Source of the DNA: CAWUEZ02 sp963921355
GTDB taxonomy: Bacteria > Pseudomonadota > Alphaproteobacteria > Thalassobaculales > Thalassobaculaceae
Direction: 5' to 3'
Assembly: GCA_963921355.3 (NCBI GenBank)
Contig: OZ001190.1
Coordinates: forward strand, 1,798,001-1,862,000
Length of the DNA: 64,000 nt
Position 1 is the stretch's first letter. Every line of letters starts with the position of its first letter. Below the pieces are notes generated by a model that did no database searches, was not told the DNA's origin, and was given only the letters and a program-made list of their open reading frames with translations. Positions 39,902 to 47,550 of the stretch are shown piece after piece. A program made the translations under genes and the position numbers.

Positions 39902-40651
39902 TCAGTAGGTCGCGCGCCCTCCGGAGCAGTCGAAGACCGCTCCGGTCGAGAACGAGCAGTCTTCGGACGCAAGCCATGCCACCAGAGCGGCGATCTCCTC
40001 CACCAGCCCGAACCGTCCCATCGGGATCTTGGAGAGCATGAAGTCAATATGCTCCTGGCTCATCTGATCGAAGATGTCGGTCTTGACCGCGGCGGGGGTA
40101 ACGCAGTTCACCGTGATCGGTGTGTCCGCAAGTTCTTTGCCGAGAGACTTGGTCAGGCCGATGACACCGGCCTTCGCGGCTGAGTAGGCGGGAGCATTCG
40201 GGTTGCCCTCCTTGCCGGCGATCGAGGCGATGTTCACGATCCGCCCGTAGCCGCGGGCACGCATGTAAGGGACGACCGCCCGGTTGCACAGAAAAACGCC
40301 CGTCAGGTCGATGTCGATCACCCGGCGCCAGGCATCGACCGGGTAGTCCCACGTCTTGGTGTTCGGCCCTGTGATGCCGGCGGACGCCACCAGGATGTCG
40401 ACGCTGCCGAACTCGCGTTCGACCGCCGCCGCGGCCCGGTCGACGGCCCCGTCGTCGGTAACGTCGACGGCCGCCGTGTGGCACCGGTCTTCGGGAAAGG
40501 CCTTTCGGCTTTCATCGAGTTTGTCGGCATCCGCGTCCCACAGACTGACCGCCGCGCCGAGCGCTGAGAGCCGGGAGGCGACGGCGAGCCCGATGCCTCG
40601 CGCGCCGCCGGTCACGATGGCGCTTCGGCCGGCAAAATCCTGACGGGTCAT
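39902..40651 (-). CDS. SDR oxidoreductase, 2-keto-3-deoxy-L-fuconate dehydrogenase-like
   Basis: 249 residues, a classical SDR with all elements: VTGGARGIGLAVA, ASAGITGP, the catalytic Ser in VNIASIAGKEGN and Y-x3-K in APAYSAAKAGVIGLTKSLGK. The pairing with the FAH hydrolase upstream suggests it oxidises 2-keto-3-deoxy-L-fuconate (or a related sugar acid) to the 2,4-diketo acid in the non-phosphorylated fucose/rhamnose pathway. That assignment is inference. The ATG at 40651 stands 42 bases from the XylX-type gene, on the same strand. Confidence 0.75.
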   Translation of the reverse strand: MTRQDFAGRSAIVTGGARGIGLAVASRLSALGAAVSLWDADADKLDESRKAFPEDRCHTAAVDVTDDGAVDRAAAAVEREFGSVDILVASAGITGPNTKTWDYPVDAWRRVIDIDLTGVFLCNRAVVPYMRARGYGRIVNIASIAGKEGNPNAPAYSAAKAGVIGLTKSLGKELADTPITVNCVTPAAVKTDIFDQMSQEHIDFMLSKIPMGRFGLVEEIAALVAWLASEDCSFSTGAVFDCSGGRATY

Positions 40652-40693
40652 GGTGTCTCTCCCCTCGCTTCGCCCCTAGGGCCGGTTGATTGC

Positions 40694-41872
40694 TTACAGC
40701 AATCCCCGTCTGGCCAGATTGCGCATCAATGCACCCGCACCGAAGGTCCAGGGCGCGATCGCGTCGCTGCGGCCAACCCGGTTGACCAACGCCCCCAGCC
40801 GGGGGGTCGAGATGGCCACCACATCGCCGTCCGCATGGGTAAAGCCCTGGCCCGGCGCGCCCCGGTCCTGGGTCGGGGCGAACAGGGTGCCGGTCATCAG
40901 CACCAGCCCGTCCGGATACTGGTGGGTCGGGCCGATGGTCTGGGAGACCAGATCGGCGACGTCCCGGCTGATCCGGCTCATGGAGGATCGGCCCTCCAGC
41001 CGAAAGCCGTCCGAGCCTTTGACGGTCAGGTCCAGTTCGGCGGACCTTACGTCGTCCAGGGTGAAGGTCTCGTCGAACAGGCGAATGAACGGGCCGACGG
41101 CGGCGGAGCCGTTGTTGTCCTTCGCCTTGCCGAGAAGCAGTGCGCTCCGTCCCTCGACATCCCGCAGGTTCACGTCGTTGCCCAGGGTGGCGCCGACGAT
41201 CTGACCCTCGGCGTTGACGACCAGGGTGATCTCCGGCTCCGGATTGTTCCAGTTGGAGATCGGATGCAGCCCGACCTCGGCACCGACACCCACCGCCGAC
41301 ATCGGCGGTGCCTTGGTGAAGACCTCGGCATAGGGGCCGATCCCGACTTCCAGGTATTGCGACCACATACCGCGCTCGACCAGGGCGGCCTTCAACGCCT
41401 CGGCCTGGTCGGACCCGGGGGTGATCTGCGAGAGGTCGGTGCCGATTCGCTCAGCGATCTCGGCGCGGATGGCGTCCGCGGCTGAAGCGTCCCCCTGGGC
41501 TTTCTCCTCGATCACCCGTTCTATCATGCTCTCGGCGAACGTGACCCCGCAGGCTTTGATGGCCTGCAGGTCGATCGGCGCGAGGAACCGGGGACGCGAC
41601 GGATCGCGGCCGTAGGGCGCGGAGTTCTCCAGAATGTCGGCGACCGAACCGAGCACCTCGCCGCCAGCCTTGCTGAGAAGGGCCAGCGGGTCGCGGGAGT
41701 TCAGCAGTTCGGCGCTGGTCGGCATGATCGACGAGATGTCGACCACGTCGTCGCCCTGCATCACCACAACGGAAGGACCCGAGACATCGGGTCGCCACAC
41801 CCGGCCGATGAGGGTCGCCTGATCGCGGTCCTCCGGCAGGCAGGTCTCCACCGTCAGATCAAGGGATGGCAC
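40694..41872 (-). CDS. xylX: 2-keto-3-deoxy-D-pentonate dehydratase (XylX type, FAH superfamily)
   Basis: 392 residues. The sequence closely follows the xylose-Weimberg enzyme XylX: VETCLPEDRDQATLIGRVW, LAPIDLQAIKACGVTFAESM, GMWSQYLEVGIGPYAEVFTK, WNNPEPEITLVV, LGNDVNLRDVEGRSALLLGK and HQYPDGLVLMTGTLFAPTQD. The acidic metal ligands sit in WNNPEPE. Members dehydrate 2-keto-3-deoxy-pentonates to alpha-ketoglutarate semialdehyde. GTG at 41872 is chosen: GGAG lies six bases upstream, and it comes 13 bases after the FAH hydrolase stop. Confidence 0.78.
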   Translation of the reverse strand: MPSLDLTVETCLPEDRDQATLIGRVWRPDVSGPSVVVMQGDDVVDISSIMPTSAELLNSRDPLALLSKAGGEVLGSVADILENSAPYGRDPSRPRFLAPIDLQAIKACGVTFAESMIERVIEEKAQGDASAADAIRAEIAERIGTDLSQITPGSDQAEALKAALVERGMWSQYLEVGIGPYAEVFTKAPPMSAVGVGAEVGLHPISNWNNPEPEITLVVNAEGQIVGATLGNDVNLRDVEGRSALLLGKAKDNNGSAAVGPFIRLFDETFTLDDVRSAELDLTVKGSDGFRLEGRSSMSRISRDVADLVSQTIGPTHQYPDGLVLMTGTLFAPTQDRGAPGQGFTHADGDVVAISTPRLGALVNRVGRSDAIAPWTFGAGALMRNLARRGLL

Positions 41873-41885
41873 GGCCCGCTCCCGC

Positions 41886-42731
41886 TCAGTCGGCTGCGAG
41901 TTTCTGACGCTGCTCCCCGAGGCCGGCGATGCCGAGGTGCATCTCGTCGCCATCCTTCAGGTAGACCGGCGCCGGCTTGATCCCCATGCCCACGCCCGGC
42001 GGGGTGCCGGTCATGATCACGTCGCCCGGCATCAGCGAGAACATCTGGCTGACGTAGTGGACGATGTGCGCGACCGAAAAGATCATCGTCGCCGTATTGC
42101 CGGTCTGCATGCGCGCGCCGTTGACGTCCAGGAACATGTCCAGTTTCTGGGGATCCGGAACCTCGTCGGCGGTCACCAGCCACGGCCCGATCGGCCCGAA
42201 GGTGTCGCAGGACTTGCCCTTGGTCCATTGGCCGCCGCGTTCGGCCTGGAATTCCCGCTCGGAGACGTCGTTGGCGACGCAGTAGCCGGCGACATAGGAC
42301 AGGGCATCGGCTTCGCTGACGTACTTGGCGTGGCGACCGATCACCACGCCCAACTCGACCTCCCAGTCGGTCTTCTTCGAGCCGCGCGGGATGCGGACCA
42401 CATCGGTCGGCCCCTGAACCGCGCTGGTGGCCTTCATGAACACGATCGGTTCCTTCGGGGGCTCGGCGCCGGTCTCGGCGGCGTGGTCGGAATAGTTCAG
42501 GCCGATGCACACCACCTTGCCGGGATTGCCGATACAGGCACCGATCCGCGGCGACTCCTCGACCAGCGGAAGCGCCGACGGATCGAGACTTCCGATCGAC
42601 TCGATCGCACCGGAGGCCAGCGACGCCGGCGTGATATCCGAAATGGTGCCGCTGAGGTCGCGAATTGATCCTGAGGCGTCCAGCAGTCCTGGCTTCTCCT
42701 GCCCGCTCGGGCCATAGCGCAGCAGTTTCAT
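41886..42731 (-). CDS. FAH-family hydrolase, 2,4-diketo-3-deoxy-L-fuconate hydrolase-like
   Basis: 281 residues. The opening MKLLRYGPSGQEKPGLLDA and SGSIRDLSGTISDI are the mark of the L-fucose/L-rhamnose 2,4-diketo acid hydrolase group. The FAH core has VCIGLNYSDHAAETG, the metal ligands in DWEVELGVVIGR, and GDVIMTGTPPGVGMG. It would cleave the diketo acid into pyruvate and lactate (or a related acid). ATG 42731 lies after a divergent 124-base gap facing the CurA-type reductase. It heads the minus-strand run of FAH, XylX-type and SDR genes. Confidence 0.8.
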   Translation of the reverse strand: MKLLRYGPSGQEKPGLLDASGSIRDLSGTISDITPASLASGAIESIGSLDPSALPLVEESPRIGACIGNPGKVVCIGLNYSDHAAETGAEPPKEPIVFMKATSAVQGPTDVVRIPRGSKKTDWEVELGVVIGRHAKYVSEADALSYVAGYCVANDVSEREFQAERGGQWTKGKSCDTFGPIGPWLVTADEVPDPQKLDMFLDVNGARMQTGNTATMIFSVAHIVHYVSQMFSLMPGDVIMTGTPPGVGMGIKPAPVYLKDGDEMHLGIAGLGEQRQKLAAD

Positions 42732-42855
42732 GGTGTTTCCCCCTGGTCCATCGATGTGCTTGAATCGCGCAAACTCGGCGTTCTGAGCGCCGGTCCGCAA
42801 GGTCCGGCGAGCGTGGCAAGCGGCCCGTTGAGTGTCAAGCTGAGGGGATGGTGAA

Positions 42856-43872
42856 TTGAGTGACGAGAACCTGCATGTCGTGCTGCGCGGTCGGCCCGAC
42901 CCGGCGGTCCACAGCGACCTGTTCGAACCGGTAGCCGCCGACATGCCGCAGGTCGAGGACGGCCAGTTCATGGTCCGCGTGATCTGGCTCTCGCTTGAAC
43001 CGGCGATGCGCGGCTGGATCGCCGCCGGACCGAACTACAGTGAGCCGGTTCCGATCGGCGCCCCGATGACCGGGTTCACGGTCGGCGAAGTGGTCGAGTC
43101 CCGCCACCCCGGATATCCGGTCGGTACCATCGTTCAGGGCCGACAGGGCTGGCGTCGCTTCGCGGTATCCGATGGGACCGATATCGACCGGGTGGTTGAT
43201 CCGGCCATGGCGCCGATCTCGACCGCGCTGTCGGTGCTCGGCATCAACGGAGCCACAGCCTATGTCGGGCTGGTCGAAGTGTGCGGCGTGAAGGCCGGCG
43301 ACACGGTGGTCGTGACCACGGCCGCCGGGGCGGTCGGTTCGATGGTCGGACAGATCGCGAAACTCAAGGGCGCACGGTCGGTCGGCATCACCGGCGGTGA
43401 GACCAAGGTCCGGGCCTGTCTCGACGAGTTCGGCTACGACGCGGCGATCGACTACAAGGGCACCGACGATCTGGGCGCGGCCCTGGATGCCGCCGCACCC
43501 GACGGCGTCGACTGTTTCTTCGACAGTGTGGGAGCGACGCAGTTCGACGCCGTGTTGGAGCGGATCAATGTCGGCGCCCGGATCGCGATCTGCGGGACGA
43601 TCGGGATGCCGTCCTTTCCCTTGCCCGTGGGCCCGCGCCCGAACCGCCAGCTTCTGGTGAAGCGCGCGCGCATGGAGGGCTTCCTGGTCCTCGATCACTA
43701 CGACCGCTACGACCAGATCATCGGCCAGCTGGGCGAATGGTATCGCGCCGGCCATTTCAAGTTCCGCGAAGATGTCACGGTGGGCCTGGACAACGCGGCC
43801 GCGGCTCTGGTCCGCCTCCTGTCGGGTGAGAACACCGGCAAGGCGCTGGTCCGCGTGGGGGCCGATCCGTGA
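42856..43872 (+). CDS. NADP-dependent oxidoreductase, CurA / zinc-independent MDR
   Basis: 338 residues. Zinc-free medium-chain reductase: LHVVLRGRPDPAVHSDLFEP, VRVIWLSLEPAMRGWI, the nucleotide loop TTAAGAVGSMVGQIAKLKGA, and GFLVLDHYDRYDQIIGQLGE. Family members reduce the double bond of enones such as 2-alkenals and prostaglandin-like substrates with NADPH. The start is TTG 42856 with GGGG about eight bases upstream; no ATG fits. It leads into dgoK after 19 bases. Why a CurA-type reductase sits before a galactonate kinase is not clear. Confidence 0.82.
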   Translation: MSDENLHVVLRGRPDPAVHSDLFEPVAADMPQVEDGQFMVRVIWLSLEPAMRGWIAAGPNYSEPVPIGAPMTGFTVGEVVESRHPGYPVGTIVQGRQGWRRFAVSDGTDIDRVVDPAMAPISTALSVLGINGATAYVGLVEVCGVKAGDTVVVTTAAGAVGSMVGQIAKLKGARSVGITGGETKVRACLDEFGYDAAIDYKGTDDLGAALDAAAPDGVDCFFDSVGATQFDAVLERINVGARIAICGTIGMPSFPLPVGPRPNRQLLVKRARMEGFLVLDHYDRYDQIIGQLGEWYRAGHFKFREDVTVGLDNAAAALVRLLSGENTGKALVRVGADP

Positions 43873-43891
43873 GATCCACCACGCCGGCACG

Positions 43892-44797
43892 ATGAGCGAC
43901 GCAGTCGCGATCGGCGTCGACTGGGGCACGACGTCCTTTCGGGCTTTCCGCCTGGCGCCTGACGGCGCGGTGTTGGAAGCGCGCCGAGCCGAGGCCGGGA
44001 TTCTGGCGATCGATGATGGTGCGTTCGAGGATGCCTTGGAGGCGCTGGTCGGTGACTGGATGGATGCGGCCGACGCCGTTCCGATCGTTCTCTCCGGGAT
44101 GATCGGCAGCCGTCAGGGTTGGGTGGAGACCGCTTACCTGCCGTGTCCGGCCGACCTGGCCGGCCTCGCGGCGGCGACCACGGAACTGACCTTGGCGCGG
44201 GGTCGTGTCGTCCAGGTTGCCCCTGGTCTGTCCTGCGTTGGCGAAGGTGGCGTGCCCGACGTGATGCGCGGCGAGGAAGTCCAGATCCTGGGTGCGATCG
44301 ACCATCTCGGGACCCGCGAGGCAACCCTTTGTCTGCCGGGCACACACAGCAAGTGGGCGCGGGTTGCCGAGGCGCGGGTGACCGGCTTCGCCACCCACAT
44401 GACGGGCGAGGTCTTCGATGTGCTGCGGCGTCATTCGATCCTGGGCCGGACCATCGAACATGCGGCCTGGGATGATGCTGCCTTTCGGGACGGGGTCGCC
44501 CGATCCGAGGCAGGCGGCGGTCTGCTGCATCATCTGTTCGGTGTGCGGGCGGCCGGCCTGATGGGCGATCTCAGCCCCGAGACCGCCGGCGCGTTTCTCT
44601 CCGGTCTGGTCATCGGGCACGAGGTTCGCTCGGCGGAGCCGCCTGGCCTGGTTCACCTGATCGGCGATGACGCGCTGACCAGCCTCTACGGCCGCGCCCT
44701 GGAGGCGATCGGCGTGGCGGCCCGGGTCGTCGACGCCCAGGCGGCCGCCCAGGGATTGTGGCGGATCGCCCGGTATCTGCAGACGGGAGCGCCATGA
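43892..44797 (+). CDS. dgoK: 2-dehydro-3-deoxygalactonokinase
   Basis: 301 residues of the DgoK family: IGVDWGTTSFRAFRLAPDG phosphate motif, VLSGMIGSRQGWVETAYLPC, LPGTHSKWARV and FATHMTGEVFDVLRRHSILG. It phosphorylates 2-keto-3-deoxy-D-galactonate with ATP in the DeLey-Doudoroff pathway. ATG 43892 is the family start; longer frames upstream lie inside the preceding gene. It overlaps dgoA by ATGA, which implies one message. The galactonate dehydratase and dehydrogenase are not in this window. Confidence 0.92.
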   Translation: MSDAVAIGVDWGTTSFRAFRLAPDGAVLEARRAEAGILAIDDGAFEDALEALVGDWMDAADAVPIVLSGMIGSRQGWVETAYLPCPADLAGLAAATTELTLARGRVVQVAPGLSCVGEGGVPDVMRGEEVQILGAIDHLGTREATLCLPGTHSKWARVAEARVTGFATHMTGEVFDVLRRHSILGRTIEHAAWDDAAFRDGVARSEAGGGLLHHLFGVRAAGLMGDLSPETAGAFLSGLVIGHEVRSAEPPGLVHLIGDDALTSLYGRALEAIGVAARVVDAQAAAQGLWRIARYLQTGAP

Positions 44798-45438
44798 TGG
44801 CTACGTTCACACACTGGCTCGAGCAGTGTCCTCTGGTCGCGATCCTGCGGGGCATCCACCCGACCGAGGCCGTTGAGATCGCGGCCGTGCTGCACAATTC
44901 CGGCTTTGCGATCGTCGAGGTGCCGCTGAATTCGCCGGATCCGATGGAGAGCATCAATCGGATCGCCGACCGGTTCGGCGACTCGGTTCTGGTCGGGGCC
45001 GGGACGGTGCTCGATCCGGCCGCCGTCGATGACGTCGCGGCCGCCGGCGGCCGCTTGATCGTGATGCCGCATGCCGATCCGGTGGTGGTGGAGCGCGCGA
45101 AACGTCTGGGGTTGATCGCCGTACCGGGGATGGCCACGCTGACGGAAGCGTTTGCCATGATCCGGGCCGGTGCCGACGCCCTGAAGCTGTTTCCGGCAGA
45201 GGCCCATCCGCCCATGGTGCTCAAGGCCATGCGGGCGGTGCTGCCGCCGGACGTCCCGGTGCTGCCGGTCGGTGGGATCGTGGCGGAATCGATGGACGGA
45301 TACTTCGATGCCGGGGCGTCGGGGTTTGGCTTGGGTTCGGCACTCTATCGGCCGGGGGATACGCCGGCGGCCGTCTCGGAGAAGGCGCACAGATTCATCG
45401 AAGCCCTGGCCAGACGGGCGGGGGCCGCCAGCGCCTGA
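44794..45438 (+). CDS. dgoA: 2-dehydro-3-deoxy-6-phosphogalactonate aldolase
   Basis: 214 residues of the KDPG/KDPGal aldolase family: PLVAILRGIHPTEAVEIAAV, FAIVEVPLNSPDPMESI with the catalytic Glu, LVGAGTVLDPAAVDDVAAAG, the Schiff-base lysine in ADALKLFPAEAHPP and PVLPVGGIVAESMDGYFDAG. It cleaves the product of DgoK into pyruvate and glyceraldehyde 3-phosphate. Two ATGs (44794, 44797); GGGAG is four bases before the first and seven before the second. It ends just before a small hairpin and the convergent SDR. Confidence 0.92.
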   Translation: MMATFTHWLEQCPLVAILRGIHPTEAVEIAAVLHNSGFAIVEVPLNSPDPMESINRIADRFGDSVLVGAGTVLDPAAVDDVAAAGGRLIVMPHADPVVVERAKRLGLIAVPGMATLTEAFAMIRAGADALKLFPAEAHPPMVLKAMRAVLPPDVPVLPVGGIVAESMDGYFDAGASGFGLGSALYRPGDTPAAVSEKAHRFIEALARRAGAASA

Positions 45439-45446
45439 TATCCGGC

Positions 45447-45469
45447 AGCCGCGCCGGCCGTCGGCTTTT
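45447..45469 (+). terminator. Weak terminator after dgoA
   Basis: AGCCG (45447-45451) can pair with CGGCT (45462-45466), followed by TTT. The stem is short, so only weak termination is implied, between two convergent genes. Confidence 0.3.
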
Positions 45470-46271
45470 ACTCCTGGTGACGGGTCATGCCCATCATCAC
45501 CTGCTGCAGGATCCGCGCCCGCAGGGTACGCGGCAGGGTCGACAAGGACGCCTGCAGGAACTTGTTGAAGAACACCGGGCGCACCGTCGCCCTTCGGCCG
45601 AGCGCGAACAGGGTTTCGCGCGCCACCGCCTCCGGTGCTGCCGCTCTGCCGAGGCGCATGTCGGCCCGGGCGCCGAAATCGCTTGCCACTGGGCCGGGGG
45701 CGGATGCCAGCACATCGATGCCGTGGCCGGCGAGCTCGCGGCGGATGCCTTCGGCGAACACCTGGACATAGGCTTTTGTTGCCGCGTAGTTCGCCGCCCG
45801 GGCGACCCCTTGGAACGCGACCAGCGAGCTGAGCAGAATAATGCCGCCCCGCCGCCGGTGGATCATCGGTCCCGCGAAGTGCCGGGTGGTGGCGAACAGG
45901 GAACCGCAGTTCACGTCGATCATATTGAGTTCGGCAGCCAGATCGGTCCGGGTGAACGGACCCGAGGTGCCGAAGCCGGCAGCCCCGACGAACAGGCCGA
46001 CCTCCAGATCGGCGAGCGGCGCCAACAGCGTCTCGACGGCTGCCGGGTCTGAGAGATCGGCGGCGAGGGTGCGGGTTTGGATACCGTGGCGCCGTTCGAG
46101 ATCCGCGGCAACGGCCTGGAGCATCGGTGCCCGCCGTGCCACCAGGGCCAGGTTGAGGCCGCAAGCGGCAATCTCATCGGCGATCGCACGGCCTATTCCG
46201 TCCGAGGCACCGGTGACGACGGCCCATGGGCCGTAGGTTTCGGCGATGCGGGTCTATCGGGCATTGGGCAT
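45468..46271 (-). pseudogene. SDR oxidoreductase interrupted by TAG at codon 6
   Basis: The natural start is ATG 46271 with GAGGTGACC directly before it. The frame reads M-P-N-A-R then TAG (46256-46254), then continues in the same frame as an SDR of 268 codons in total, with the Rossmann loop VVTGASDGIGRAIADEIAAC, VALVARRAP-like NLALVARRAP, NNAG-equivalent VGAAGFGTSG, Ser in LLSSLVAFQGVARAANY and Y-x3-K in NYAATKAYVQ. No ATG, GTG or TTG lies between the TAG and the Rossmann loop; a GTG at 46142 would lose NAD binding. The most likely reading is a nonsense mutation. A promoter with overlapping inverted repeats lies just upstream. Confidence 0.7.
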
Positions 46272-46301
46272 GGTCACCTCGTCCATTCCCGTGAACCAGA
46301 A

Positions 46302-46345
46302 GTTGACGGTGTCTACTTATCGAACAAAAAGTAGACACCGTCAAC
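46302..46345 (-). promoter_or_regulatory. Promoter overlapped by a 17-bp inverted repeat (probable TetR-type operator)
   Basis: GTTGACGGTGTCTACTT occurs as an exact inverted pair (46302-46318 and 46329-46345) with a 10-base centre. Read on the minus strand, TTGACG (46344-46339), a 17-base spacer and GATAAG (46321-46316) form a promoter for the SDR gene, so the repeat arms cover both the -35 and the -10. Such placement fits a repressor operator. It could also fold in RNA, but the position before the SDR and lack of T-tract favour an operator. Confidence 0.6.
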
Positions 46346-46369
46346 CCAGCGTGTTGCGGGGAAGCACGA

Positions 46370-47536
46370 TCAGGGACGGGCCAGGCGATCCTCGACCAGC
46401 TGCGCCCAATAGCTGGCGCCGTGGGGCAGCAGGTCGTCGTTGAAGTCGTAATCCGGATGATGAACCCCGGCGGTGTCGCCGTTGCCGGCCCAGATATAGG
46501 CGCCGGGCCGCTGGTTCAGCATGTAGGAGAAGTCCTCGGCTCCCATCACCGGTTGCGGGTTCCGGTCGACCCGCGCCGGGCCCGCCAGGGTTTCGGCGAC
46601 GTCGGCGGCGACCGCCGCTTGATCGGGATCGTTGATGGTTGCCGGATATCCCGAGATGTAGTTCAGCGTGCCGGTCGCACCGAAGGTCGCGCAAACACCG
46701 TTCATGATGGTGGTGATCCGCTCGGGCAGGCTGTTCTGCACCTCGGGATCGAAGACCCGGCACGTTCCGCGCAGGACGATCTCGTCCGGCACGACGTTGA
46801 AGGCGTGTCCGGCGTGAAATTGGGTGACCGAGATCACCAAGGCTGCCTGCGCATCCAGGTTGCGGCTGGTGATCGACTGCAGGGCCATCACCAGATGGGC
46901 CCCGACCAGGACCGGGTCGACCCCATGATGAGGCATCGCCCCGTGCGAGCCGCGGCCCTGGATGGTGATCTCGAAGTTGTCGCGGGCCGCCATCATCGGC
47001 CCTGGCGCGACCGCGAAGCTGCCGACGGCGATCCCCGGAATGTTGTGCATGCCCCAGACCGTGTCGCAGGGGAACTGGTCGAACAGACCCTCCTTGACCA
47101 TCCGGTCGCCGCCGCCTTTGCCTTCTTCGGCCGGTTGGAAGATGAAATGCACCGTTCCGTCGAAGTTCTGGGTCTCGGCGAGGTATTTGGCGGCGCCCAG
47201 CAGCATGGTGGTGTGACCGTCATGGCCGCAGGCATGCATCACGCCGTCATTGGTCGAGCGATGGGCCCGATAGCCTTCGCCCCGCTCGAGGATCGGCAGG
47301 GCGTCCATATCGGCGCGCAGGCCGATGGTGCGGTCCGACGACCCGTTTTTCAGGACCCCGATAACCCCGGTGCCGGCAAGACCGCGGTGAACCTCGATGC
47401 CGAAGGACTCGAGCTTCGCCGCCACCACGTCGCTGGTCCGGTGCTCCTCGAAGCCGAGTTCCGGGTGGGCGTGCAGGTCGTGCCGCCATGCGGCCATCTC
47501 GTCGTGGAATTCGGCGATCCGATTGACGATGGGCAT
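46370..47536 (-). CDS. M20 family amidohydrolase (hippurate/N-acyl amino acid hydrolase type), copy 2
   Basis: 388 residues of the dizinc M20D family: WRHDLHAHPELGFEEHRTSD, VMHACGHDGHTTMLLGAAKY with the first metal ligands, FIFQPAEEGKGGG with the catalytic/metal Glu pair, GRGSHGAMPHHGVDPVLVGA and MGAEDFSYMLNQRPGAYIWA. It hydrolyses N-acyl or N-aryl amides of amino acids in the cytosol. It lies 14 bases downstream of its close paralogue, clearly a tandem duplication. Start ATG 47536, three lines into the same family start MPIVNRIAEFHDEM. Confidence 0.88.
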   Translation of the reverse strand: MPIVNRIAEFHDEMAAWRHDLHAHPELGFEEHRTSDVVAAKLESFGIEVHRGLAGTGVIGVLKNGSSDRTIGLRADMDALPILERGEGYRAHRSTNDGVMHACGHDGHTTMLLGAAKYLAETQNFDGTVHFIFQPAEEGKGGGDRMVKEGLFDQFPCDTVWGMHNIPGIAVGSFAVAPGPMMAARDNFEITIQGRGSHGAMPHHGVDPVLVGAHLVMALQSITSRNLDAQAALVISVTQFHAGHAFNVVPDEIVLRGTCRVFDPEVQNSLPERITTIMNGVCATFGATGTLNYISGYPATINDPDQAAVAADVAETLAGPARVDRNPQPVMGAEDFSYMLNQRPGAYIWAGNGDTAGVHHPDYDFNDDLLPHGASYWAQLVEDRLARP

Positions 47537-47550
47537 AACCGTCTTCCTCT

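Noticed and set aside
15124..46271. Amber (TAG) recoding, suggested by two in-frame TAG codons in conserved genes
   Set aside because: TAG is used as an ordinary stop by at least three intact genes here (ends at 658-660, 27424-27426, 35558-35560), and reading through those would add unconserved tails. Nonsense mutations or base errors are simpler.
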